Below are positions 31,309 through 39,485 of a DNA stretch of 64,000 bases, piece after piece. Numbering within the stretch: the first letter of the stretch is position 1; every line of letters begins with the position of its first letter. Origin of the DNA: an uncultured Pelagibacteraceae bacterium. Its GTDB lineage: Bacteria; Pseudomonadota; Alphaproteobacteria; Pelagibacterales; Pelagibacteraceae. The notes below the pieces were generated by a model, which was not told the DNA's origin, made no database searches, and was given only the letters and a program-made list of their open reading frames with translations. Position numbers and translations under genes: made by a program. The stretch lies in the NCBI GenBank assembly GCA_902623075.1, contig CACNSD010000002.1:62001-126000 (forward strand), written 5' to 3'.

Positions 31309-34300
31309 TTATAATTTTGTCGGCATTGGTTTCTTAGCGTCAATATTATACTTCTTCATTGCGTCTTTTGCGTGTTTAGAAGCTATAAGCTGTTCTTTTG
31401 CCAATACACTTAAACCATATGCTACCAAATGTTCTTTATCTACCTCAAAAAATTTTCTTAAATTTTTCCTTGTATCGCTTCTTCCAAAGCCGTCTGCTCC
31501 TAATGAATAAAAGCTTTTATTAATATAAGGTCTGATTTGATCTGAATTCATTCGCATATAATCAGATGCAGCCATTATTGGACCTTCAGTATCACCTAAA
31601 CATTGCTCAACATAAGATTTTTTAGGTTCTTTATCTGGGTTTAAAAGATTGTACCTTTCAACTTCCATTCCATCTTTTCTTAATTCATTAAAACTAGTTA
31701 CACTCCATATCTCACTATCAATTTGATAATCGTTTTGTAAAATATCTGCAGCTGAAATCATTTCTCTTAATATTGTACCTGATCCTAAAAGTTGAATTTT
31801 GGTTTTTTTATATTTATTAAATTCTTTTATTTTATACATGCCCTTTAGAATACCTTCTTCACAATTCTTATCTTTTGGCATTTCTGGATGTGAATAATTT
31901 TCATTCATTGTTGTAATATAATAAAAAATATTCTCATTTTTCTCATGCATTCTCCTCAAGCCTTCTCTAAAAATGACAGCTAATTCGTAATGAAATGTAG
32001 GATCATAAGTAACACAGTTTGGGATCGTCGATGCAATAAGGTGACTATGTCCGTCCTGGTGTTGTAAACCTTCTCCAGCTAGTGTTGTTCTTCCAGCAGT
32101 TGCACCCACCAAAAAACCTCTAGCCTGACTATCTCCAGCTGCCCAGGCTAAGTCTCCTACTCTTTGAAATCCAAACATTGAATAAAAAATATAAATGGGA
32201 ATCATTTCGATATCATGATTAGTATATGCAGTGGCAGCAGCAATCCATGAAGACATTGCACCAGCTTCATTTATACCCTCCTCTAAAACTTGACCACTTT
32301 TATCTTCTCTATAAGAACTTAATTGAGCCGCATCTTCAGGTTCATATTTTTGTCCTTCATGAGCATAAATTCCTATTTTTTGAAAAAATCCCTCCATACC
32401 AAATGTTCTTGCTTCATCAGGAATAATAGGAACCAGTCTGGGAGATATATTTTTATCCCTTAATAAATTTGTCAACATTCTTACTAAAGCCATAGTGGTA
32501 GACATTTCTTTTTCTCCAGTCGATACTTTCATGAAATCAAAAATTTCTTTTGAGGGCGCTTTGATTGGTTTAGCAAAAGTTGAACGCTCTGGTAAATATC
32601 CACCTAATTTAATTCTTCTATCTTTTATATATTTTATTTCTGGAGACTTCTCGTCGGGCCTAAAGTATTCTATATTTCTCACTTGTTCATCTGTTAATGG
32701 AACATCAAATCGATCTCTATAATACATCAAATCATCAACATCTAATTTTTTGGTTTGATGAGTAGTATTTACACTTTCTCCTGATTTTCCCATCCCATAA
32801 CCTTTAATAGTTTTTGCAATAATTACTGTTGGGCTTCCCTGGTGTTTAGTTGCCTTATCATATGCAGCAAAAACCTTGTGAGGATCGTGACCACCTCTAT
32901 TAAGTCTCCAAATATCTGTATCTGACATGCTTGATACTAATTCTAGGGTTTCAGGATATTTTCCAAAAAATTTTTCCCTTACATATGCGCCATCTCTAGC
33001 TTTCATTGCCTGATATTCGCCATCGACTGTCTCATTCATAGCTTTTACTAAATGACCAGTTTTGTCATTTGCAATTAATGAATCCCAATACGATCCCCAA
33101 ATAACTTTTAATACATTCCAACCAGATCCCCTAAAACTTCCTTCGAGCTCTTGAATAATTTTTCCGTTACCTCTTACTGGACCATCTAATCTTTGAAGAT
33201 TACAATTAATTACAAATATTAAATTATCTAAATTTTCTCTCGCAGCTAATCCAATAGCTCCCATTGACTCAGGCTCGTCCATCTCCCCATCTCCTAAAAA
33301 AGCCCATACCTTTCTTCCTTCATCCTTAATTAAACCCCTATTTATCAAATATTTCATATATCTAGCTTGATATATAGCAAGCATAGGACCTAACCCCATT
33401 GATACTGTAGGGAACTGCCAAAATTTAGGCATCAGCCAAGGATGCGGGTATGAAGATAAACCTCCAGGATTTACTTCTTGCCTAAAACTATCTAATTGAT
33501 TTTCATTCAATCTACCTTCTAAGAAGGCCCTTGCATACATTCCTGGAGCGCTATGTCCTTGAAAATAAATTAAATCTCCACCAAATTTATTATTTTTTGC
33601 TCTCCAAAAATGGTTCATACCTACATCATATAATGTTGCAGCAGATGCAAATGTACCAATGTGTCCACCAAGCTCAGGATATTTTTTATTCGCTCGTACT
33701 ACCATCGCGGCTGCATTCCATCTAATTAAAGATCTAATTCTTCTCTCAATATTTTGATCACCACTTGACTTAACTTCAGCCTCGGGAGGAATGGTGTTTA
33801 TATATGGAGTATTTTGTGTATATGGAATATTTGCTCCTTCGCGATAAGCCTTATTTATTAGCTCTTTAATTAAAAAATGAGCTCTCTGATTTCCATCTTT
33901 TGAAATTACTGCGGATAAAGACTCTAACCAGTCTTGGGTTTCTAACGGATCAATATCAGATCCATTAACAACTTGAATTGTAGATTTCTTTTTTTCTATT
34001 ACAGGTTCTGAAATATTTTCTTTTTGCTCTTTTACTTGAACCATTGCTTCTTCAGCTTGTTTAATTATATTTTCCGTATCTTTTGGAAGAGTGCTTTCTA
34101 GTGATGTTTTTGATGATGACGTAAGATTAAGCAATAAATCTCCCTTGGAAACTTTATCACCAACTTTAACTGCTACACTATCTACTTTTCCAATTACTGT
34201 TGATGGAATTTCTACGCTTGATTTATCACTCTCAATTGTAACTATTGGATCATTTTCTTTTATTTGATCACCAGGTTTTACAAGTATCTCTATTACCTCA

Positions 34301-34347
34301 ACATTTTCAAAGTCACCAATGTCAGGTACAAGTAATTTTTCACTCAT
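31309..34347 (-). CDS. aceE: Pyruvate dehydrogenase E1 (homodimeric) with N-terminal lipoyl domain
   Basis: A 1012-residue protein. Residues 1-75 are a complete lipoyl domain (VPDIGDFENVEVIEIL, lipoyl Lys in ESDKSSVEIP), and a Glu/Lys linker runs to about 130. From about 140 onward it is a homodimeric-type E1: GHIGTFASAATLYDVG, FLGDGEMDEPES for thiamine diphosphate and Mg binding, and HQDGHSHLIASTIPNC in the C-terminal half. It decarboxylates pyruvate and acetylates lipoyl groups. AceE usually lacks a lipoyl domain and is about 890 residues. Alphaproteobacteria generally use the PdhA/PdhB heterodimer, so both the enzyme type and the fusion stand out. No lpd (E3) gene is in the window. Confidence 0.95.
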   Translation of the reverse strand: MSEKLLVPDIGDFENVEVIEILVKPGDQIKENDPIVTIESDKSSVEIPSTVIGKVDSVAVKVGDKVSKGDLLLNLTSSSKTSLESTLPKDTENIIKQAEEAMVQVKEQKENISEPVIEKKKSTIQVVNGSDIDPLETQDWLESLSAVISKDGNQRAHFLIKELINKAYREGANIPYTQNTPYINTIPPEAEVKSSGDQNIERRIRSLIRWNAAAMVVRANKKYPELGGHIGTFASAATLYDVGMNHFWRAKNNKFGGDLIYFQGHSAPGMYARAFLEGRLNENQLDSFRQEVNPGGLSSYPHPWLMPKFWQFPTVSMGLGPMLAIYQARYMKYLINRGLIKDEGRKVWAFLGDGEMDEPESMGAIGLAARENLDNLIFVINCNLQRLDGPVRGNGKIIQELEGSFRGSGWNVLKVIWGSYWDSLIANDKTGHLVKAMNETVDGEYQAMKARDGAYVREKFFGKYPETLELVSSMSDTDIWRLNRGGHDPHKVFAAYDKATKHQGSPTVIIAKTIKGYGMGKSGESVNTTHQTKKLDVDDLMYYRDRFDVPLTDEQVRNIEYFRPDEKSPEIKYIKDRRIKLGGYLPERSTFAKPIKAPSKEIFDFMKVSTGEKEMSTTMALVRMLTNLLRDKNISPRLVPIIPDEARTFGMEGFFQKIGIYAHEGQKYEPEDAAQLSSYREDKSGQVLEEGINEAGAMSSWIAAATAYTNHDIEMIPIYIFYSMFGFQRVGDLAWAAGDSQARGFLVGATAGRTTLAGEGLQHQDGHSHLIASTIPNCVTYDPTFHYELAVIFREGLRRMHEKNENIFYYITTMNENYSHPEMPKDKNCEEGILKGMYKIKEFNKYKKTKIQLLGSGTILREMISAADILQNDYQIDSEIWSVTSFNELRKDGMEVERYNLLNPDKEPKKSYVEQCLGDTEGPIMAASDYMRMNSDQIRPYINKSFYSLGADGFGRSDTRKNLRKFFEVDKEHLVAYGLSVLAKEQLIASKHAKDAMKKYNIDAKKPMPTKL

Positions 34348-34473
34348 TTTTAAATGTTTTATATACTCAAAAAAACTTTATTGGATTTTATTTTATCACA
34401 TTAATAAGGTTTTTTCGTTAATCTTGTATTTTTATTATACAAAAAATAAAAAAATAATTGAAATTTAAGCTTT

Positions 34474-35661
34474 TTAGCTTCTCTCAATACACATAGCTAT
34501 TCCCATGCCGCCACCTATACAGAGTGCCGCACAACCTTTTTTTTTATTTTGCTTTATCATTTCATGAATAAGTGTAACCAAAATTCTTGACCCAGATGCT
34601 CCAATAGGATGACCTAAAGCAATTGCTCCTCCATTAACATTAACTTTTTGCTCAGGAATTTTTAATTCTTTAATTACCGCAATACTTTGCGCTGCAAAAG
34701 CTTCATTAATTTCAAATAAGTCAACTTCATCTATTTTCCAATTAGCCTTGGATAAAGCTTTTTGAATTGAAGGTATGGGTCCAAGTCCCATTAATGAAGG
34801 CTCAACACCACAAGTGGCCCACGATACAATTTTAACTAATGATTCTAAAGATTTTTTTTCTGCTACCTCTCTAGACATTAACACTAAAGCAGCTGAACCA
34901 TCATTTATTCCTGAGGAATTACCAGGTGTTACAGTTCCATTTTCTTTAAAAACTGTTTTTAATTTTTTTAAATCCTCAATATTTAAATTATTTCTAGGGT
35001 GCTCATCTTTATCAAATATAAATTTTTTATCACCATCTTCAATTTGTAATTTAATTAACTCATCTTTAAATTTATTTTCGCTATAAGCTTTTTCTGTCTT
35101 TTTCTGAGAATTAAGAGAAAAATTATCTTGTTCATTTCTTGAAATTTTATACTTCTCTGCAACATTTTCAGCTGTGACACCCATATGATAATCATTAAAT
35201 GAGTCTAAAAGACCATCATTTATCATTGTATCTACCAATTTGTTTTCTGAAAATTTTTTATCTTCTCTGTAAAAAATCGCATGAGTAGCTCTGGACATAT
35301 TTTCTTGTCCACCTGCAATTACAATTTGGTTTTCTTCTAACTTTATTGATTGATATCCAGATACAACAGATCTTAATCCAGATCCACAGACTTGATTGAC
35401 AATGTGAGCAGGTTTTGAAACTGGTACTCCAGCACCGATTGAAGCTTGCCTAGCAGGGTTTTGACCAAGTCCAGAAGTTAAAACGTGCCCCATAATCACT
35501 TCATCGATCTCCTCTAAATCTAATTTTGATTTATAAATTACTTCTTTAATTGCTATTGAACCTAATTTTGATGCGCTAAGATTTTTTAACGAACCTTTGT
35601 ATCTTCCAATAGGAGTTCTTAATGCAGAAGTAATTACAACATCAATAGGATTTTTACTCAT
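34474..35661 (-). CDS. Acetyl-CoA acetyltransferase (thiolase)
   Basis: A 395-residue thiolase of the biosynthetic/acetoacetyl-CoA type. The acyl-accepting Cys is in NQVCGSGLRSV near residue 89, the catalytic His in GGAIALGHPIGASGSRI near 351, and the second Cys in CIGGGMGIAMCIE at the C-terminus. It interconverts two acetyl-CoA and acetoacetyl-CoA. With the acetoacetyl-CoA synthetase encoded 4 kb away it would complete acetoacetate breakdown. No ketoreductase or polyhydroxybutyrate synthase is adjacent. Confidence 0.93.
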   Translation of the reverse strand: MSKNPIDVVITSALRTPIGRYKGSLKNLSASKLGSIAIKEVIYKSKLDLEEIDEVIMGHVLTSGLGQNPARQASIGAGVPVSKPAHIVNQVCGSGLRSVVSGYQSIKLEENQIVIAGGQENMSRATHAIFYREDKKFSENKLVDTMINDGLLDSFNDYHMGVTAENVAEKYKISRNEQDNFSLNSQKKTEKAYSENKFKDELIKLQIEDGDKKFIFDKDEHPRNNLNIEDLKKLKTVFKENGTVTPGNSSGINDGSAALVLMSREVAEKKSLESLVKIVSWATCGVEPSLMGLGPIPSIQKALSKANWKIDEVDLFEINEAFAAQSIAVIKELKIPEQKVNVNGGAIALGHPIGASGSRILVTLIHEMIKQNKKKGCAALCIGGGMGIAMCIERS

Positions 35662-35734
35662 AAAATAATTAACATAATATTTTATAAGTTAAATTACATC
35701 AAAAACTTTGATATATGGAGTATATTATTAAAAA

Positions 35735-35811
35735 GGACCGCTGGCCAAATTGGATAAGGCGCTCGGCTACGAACCGGGAGATTCCAGATTCGAGTTCTGG
35801 GCGGTCCACCA
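35735..35811 (+). tRNA. tRNA-Arg (ACG)
   Basis: A 77-nt tRNA. The acceptor stem GGACCGC pairs with GCGGTCC, the discriminator is A and CCA is encoded. The anticodon stem CTCGG/CCGGG encloses CTACGAA, giving ACG, read as ICG after deamination. The T arm contains the standard GTTCGA-like core. A 14-nt gap leads to a tiny hydrophobic ORF. Confidence 0.96.
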
Positions 35812-35825
35812 AAAAAGAAAATAAA

Positions 35826-35924
35826 ATGTTTGATTGGCTTCTAAAAGCATCTTTACAAAAATCAGTAATTTATTTTTTTATAATTATTTTAATTATTTTA
35901 TTAATTTTAACTTATGTATTATAA
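35826..35924 (+). CDS. Possible 32-residue membrane peptide
   Basis: An ATG 14 nt after tRNA-Arg opens 32 codons. The first 11 residues are polar/aromatic (MFDWLLKASLQ) and the rest is one long hydrophobic helix rich in Ile and Leu. The stop is 6 nt before the start of the thioesterase gene, so it exactly fills the space between tRNA and the next gene, which argues for a real coding unit. It has no recognisable family and no clear ribosome binding site, so it may be chance. Confidence 0.38.
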   Translation: MFDWLLKASLQKSVIYFFIIILIILLILTYVL

Positions 35925-35930
35925 AAAATT

Positions 35931-36356
35931 ATGAGCAAAGAATTTGAGCAAATAAGTATTAAACCTGGATTTATGAAACACAATGGAGGTGTTTTATTTA
36001 GAACTATTTCAGAGAATGAATACGAATTTAAATCTATAATTAGTGAAAACCATTTAAATGCTGCAGGAATAACTCACGGAGGCTATTTATCTGCATTGAT
36101 AGATGCAGGGGCAGGGACAGCTGCACATAGGGTTGCAGGAAATGCTCCATGTGTAACTATTTCTTTAGAGATAAAATTTATAGGTGCTTCAAAAGTTGGA
36201 GATGAAATTATTGGACATACAAAAATTTTAAAAAAAACAAATACTCTTGTCTTTTTATTTTGCGAGCTAAAGTGTAATAATAAAGTAATTACTTCTGCAT
36301 CTGGAGTATGGAAAATTATTAAAAAAAATCCCTCTAATTTAGGACCAGGAGGATAA
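35931..36356 (+). CDS. PaaI-type hotdog thioesterase
   Basis: A 141-residue single hotdog-fold protein. HGGYLSALIDAGAGTAAH at about residues 47-64 is the central helix with the catalytic acidic residue, and VTISLEIKFIGASKVGD is the following strand pair typical of PaaI/YbgC-like acyl-CoA thioesterases. It would hydrolyse a CoA thioester in the cytosol; the acyl group is unknown. It sits between thiolase and a TRAP transporter, in keeping with acyl-CoA metabolism. Confidence 0.82.
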   Translation: MSKEFEQISIKPGFMKHNGGVLFRTISENEYEFKSIISENHLNAAGITHGGYLSALIDAGAGTAAHRVAGNAPCVTISLEIKFIGASKVGDEIIGHTKILKKTNTLVFLFCELKCNNKVITSASGVWKIIKKNPSNLGPGG

Positions 36357-36361
36357 AAAAT

Positions 36362-38347
36362 TTATTTTTTAAGTTGTAAAAAAATTACTGGGGATATCAA
36401 AAATAATCCTAAAATAGAACTCTGAATTCCTGGTGCAATGAAAAATAAAGAATTCACTCCTAAATACCAACGTTGATAAATTGGTACACTTTTTAACCAA
36501 TAGCCAGAAAAACTTATTCCTATTAATCCTATTCCTATCATTGCAGAAATTAATGTTTGAAAAAAAATGTAAATATCAAAACCCTGGGCTACCAATAACA
36601 AAGATGGTGAATAAACAAAAACAAATGGAACTAATGCCTTGGCAATACCCAACCTAAATGCTGTGTTTCCTGTTTTAAAAGGATTAGAACCTGCTATTCC
36701 CGCAGCTGCATAAGCAGCAAGAGCCACTGGGGGAGTTATATCTGCTAAAACACCATAATAAAAAACGAAGAAATGAGAAACAATCGGTTCAATATTTAGT
36801 TGTGTTAATGCTGGTGCTGCAACAGCCACTAAAATTATATAAGTTGCAGTTGTTGGAACTCCAGTTCCCATAAAAATACAAGAAAAAGCGATTAATAATA
36901 ATGAGAAAAAAAGTGTCAAATCTTCAATAGTTAGCAAACCAAATGGAATAAAATTTAGAAAAAAACCTCCTATGTCACCTGCTGTTTGAATTACAACATA
37001 TCCTAGTCGAAATCCAACACCAGTTAGTGTTACAACACCAACAATAATTCCAATTGCTGCAGCTGCAGCTCCAACAGCTAAAGTATTTTTTGCTCCTTGC
37101 GATAAACACTGAACGAGATCTTTAATTGTAAGTCTATTTGTTTTTTTTACAAAACCAATTAATACGCATGCTATAATTGAAATTACTGCAGCATAGTCAG
37201 GTGTACGACCGATCAAAATTAAATAAACTAAAAGTATTAATGGTGCCAAGGACAACCAATTATCTTTAACTACTGATAAAAATTTTGGTACTTCTTCATC
37301 TGTTAACCCTCTAAGGCCTAGCTTTTTAGCTTCCAGGTGAACCATTATAAATATGCCAAAATAATGAAGTAAAGCAGGAATAAGTGCTGCTGCTAAAATA
37401 TCTCTTAGAGGAACCTCTAAATATTCTACCATTATAAATGCTGCAGCTCCAAGTATTGGAGGTGTAATTTGGCCACCTGTGGATGCTGTTGCTTCTACAG
37501 CTCCAGAAAAATGTGGTGGGTAGCCAACTTTTTTCATTGCTGGAATTGTTAATGAACCGGTAGTAACAGTATTTGCAATAGAGGAACCAGAGATAGTTCC
37601 TAAAAAAGCTGATGAAAAAATTGCGACCTTTGCTGGACCTCCAGAATATTTTCCTGCTATAACCATTGCTAAATCAATAAAAAGCTGACCTAATCCAATT
37701 CTTGTTGCAAGCACACCAAATAATATAAATAAAAAAACATATTGAGCCATAACTCCGACAGCAATTCCATAAATTCCTTGATTAGTAAGATAAATATGAT
37801 TTACAAAACCAACCCAACTAGCACCTCCATGTTTTAAAGCACCAGGAAAATAAGGTCCAAAGATGGCAAACAAAATAAAGAGCACACAAATAAAAGGTAG
37901 AGTAAAACCAATTGATCTTCTTGCAGCCTCTAAAGTTAACACTATTAAGAAAGATCCCATTATAATGTCTATATTTTCAGGATTACCCACCCTTGGAGCT
38001 AAAACCTCTGGAGGTAGTAAGGGTAAATATAAGGCTGAAATAACTACTAAAATTGAAAGAATTATATCAATAAAAGGTGTATTAAAAATTTTTTTACTAT
38101 GATCAATTTTTTTCCAACTATAAAAAATAAAAACCAAACCTACAACAAAAGAGATATGTATTCCTCTATGCAAAATTTCTCTAATTGTACCAAAACCAGA
38201 AGCATAGAAATGATAAACAGACATTAATGCTAAAACTAAAAAAGCAAAAGATTTTAAAAAATTTTTTAATTCTCTCTCATTAGTTTTAACCTCATATCTT
38301 TTTTGTAAATCAGAAACTTTTTTTTGTGAAATATTAAACTTAGACAT
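36362..38347 (-). CDS. TRAP transporter fused 4TM/12TM permease, TAXI type
   Basis: A 661-residue, strongly hydrophobic protein with the fused small (about residues 30-120) and large (DctM-like) TRAP subunits. LEAARRSIGFTLP, SAFLGTISGSSIANTVTTGSLTIP and EATASTGGQITPPILGAAAFIM are hallmark DctM motifs. It works with the TAXI binding protein encoded just upstream, coupling uptake to a Na+ or H+ gradient. The ATG follows directly on the T tract of an intrinsic-terminator-like hairpin and has no Shine-Dalgarno, so its yield is probably much lower than that of the binding protein. Confidence 0.94.
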   Translation of the reverse strand: MSKFNISQKKVSDLQKRYEVKTNERELKNFLKSFAFLVLALMSVYHFYASGFGTIREILHRGIHISFVVGLVFIFYSWKKIDHSKKIFNTPFIDIILSILVVISALYLPLLPPEVLAPRVGNPENIDIIMGSFLIVLTLEAARRSIGFTLPFICVLFILFAIFGPYFPGALKHGGASWVGFVNHIYLTNQGIYGIAVGVMAQYVFLFILFGVLATRIGLGQLFIDLAMVIAGKYSGGPAKVAIFSSAFLGTISGSSIANTVTTGSLTIPAMKKVGYPPHFSGAVEATASTGGQITPPILGAAAFIMVEYLEVPLRDILAAALIPALLHYFGIFIMVHLEAKKLGLRGLTDEEVPKFLSVVKDNWLSLAPLILLVYLILIGRTPDYAAVISIIACVLIGFVKKTNRLTIKDLVQCLSQGAKNTLAVGAAAAAIGIIVGVVTLTGVGFRLGYVVIQTAGDIGGFFLNFIPFGLLTIEDLTLFFSLLLIAFSCIFMGTGVPTTATYIILVAVAAPALTQLNIEPIVSHFFVFYYGVLADITPPVALAAYAAAGIAGSNPFKTGNTAFRLGIAKALVPFVFVYSPSLLLVAQGFDIYIFFQTLISAMIGIGLIGISFSGYWLKSVPIYQRWYLGVNSLFFIAPGIQSSILGLFLISPVIFLQLKK

Positions 38348-38381
38348 GAAAAAATGCCCTAGATCAAAATTGATCTAGGGC
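38348..38381 (-). terminator. Intrinsic terminator/attenuator between TRAP binding protein and permease
   Basis: The perfect inverted repeat GCCCTAGATCA / TGATCTAGGGC (38356-38381) gives an 11-bp stem with a 4-nt loop. Read on the minus strand it is followed at once by A and six U, then C and the AUG of the permease. This is a textbook rho-independent terminator placed inside a transporter operon. It may lower permease expression relative to the binding protein and protect the upstream mRNA 3' end. Confidence 0.85.
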
Positions 38382-38397
38382 AATATGTTTTTATTAT

Positions 38398-39405
38398 TTA
38401 TTTTATAAGTCCTGCTTCTTTATAGAACTTTTCTGCACCAGGATGTAATGGTACTCCTACTCCTGAAAGAGCTGTATCAGGTGTAATTGTTTTTCCTTTT
38501 GCGTGCCCAACATCCATTAGCTTTCTAGACTCCTTATTCCACAAAGCTTTAGTTATTTTATATATTAAATCAGTGTCTTCTTTTGCTGATGTAAACCACT
38601 GAGCACCAACAGCTACAGTATTAACTGCATCTACACCTTCATAAGTTCCTGATGGTATTGGACTTTCAGAAAAGAAACCATATTTTGAAGTTAGAGCTTT
38701 TGCTCCAGCACCATCAATTGGTACTAATTTAATATCAACTGCAGATGCAAGCTCAACAATTGCACCTGTTGGATAACCAGCAACAACAAATATAGCATCA
38801 ACTTTGCCATTTCTTAAAGCATCTGTTGCAGCTTTTCCTTTTAAAGCTTCTGCTTTAACATCATTAGTGCTTAATCCATTTGACTCTAAGATTAATTTAG
38901 CATCTACATATGTTCCAGAACCTGGCTCATCTAATGATACTCTTTTTCCTTTTAAATCTTTAACTGAATTAATATTACTTTTTTTTAAAGCTACTAAATG
39001 GATATGTTCCTGAAATAAAGCCGCAATAGTTCTTAAATCTTTTGCGGGTTCCTTACCTTCCATCGTTCCTGTTCCAGTATAAGCCCAATAAGCAACATCA
39101 GATTGTGCAAATCCAGAATTTCTTAATCCTGAGATAATAGCATTTACATTATCAACTGAACCTCTAGAGGAAACAGCAGATGCAATCAAACCATCAACTC
39201 CACAACTTCCACCTTTTCCACATTCCCTAGAACCTGGAGGTTTTGAGATAGCATTGGCTATCATTCCTCCTACTGGATAATAGGTATAAGCAGTTCCTCC
39301 AGTACCAATTGTAAAGAAAGTCAATTCATTGGAAATTGCTTTCCCTAGAAAAGAGCCTGAAAGAAACAAAAAAACGGCAAATGTTTTAAATAATTTTTTA
39401 AACAT
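38398..39405 (-). CDS. TAXI family TRAP solute-binding protein
   Basis: A 335-residue periplasmic protein. An N-terminal signal peptide of about 26 residues (hydrophobic core FAVFLFLSGSFLG) precedes LTFFTIGTGGTAYTYYPVGG, the TAXI family start. GKRVSLDEPGSGT and later VDAIFVVAGYP fit the family. TAXI proteins bind small carboxylates such as glutamate or 2-oxoglutarate; the ligand here is unknown. A strong Shine-Dalgarno (AGAAGGAGA, 39409-39417) precedes the ATG, unusual for this AT-rich window and in line with high expression. Confidence 0.94.
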   Translation of the reverse strand: MFKKLFKTFAVFLFLSGSFLGKAISNELTFFTIGTGGTAYTYYPVGGMIANAISKPPGSRECGKGGSCGVDGLIASAVSSRGSVDNVNAIISGLRNSGFAQSDVAYWAYTGTGTMEGKEPAKDLRTIAALFQEHIHLVALKKSNINSVKDLKGKRVSLDEPGSGTYVDAKLILESNGLSTNDVKAEALKGKAATDALRNGKVDAIFVVAGYPTGAIVELASAVDIKLVPIDGAGAKALTSKYGFFSESPIPSGTYEGVDAVNTVAVGAQWFTSAKEDTDLIYKITKALWNKESRKLMDVGHAKGKTITPDTALSGVGVPLHPGAEKFYKEAGLIK

Positions 39406-39485
39406 AAATCTCCTTCTATTTTATATTTTTATTAAAAACTAATTAAGCATATCATCTAAGAATATCGAATTCTAATAATTTATAT

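Noticed and set aside
34442..34473. Weak hairpin AAGCT-AAAA-AGCTT after the thiolase gene as a terminator
   Set aside because: The stem is only 5 bp and the T tract is separated from it by several bases, so support is too thin.
35715..35825. The upstream part of a 69-codon ORF through tRNA-Arg
   Set aside because: This part is the tRNA itself read as protein; only the segment after 35826 could be coding.
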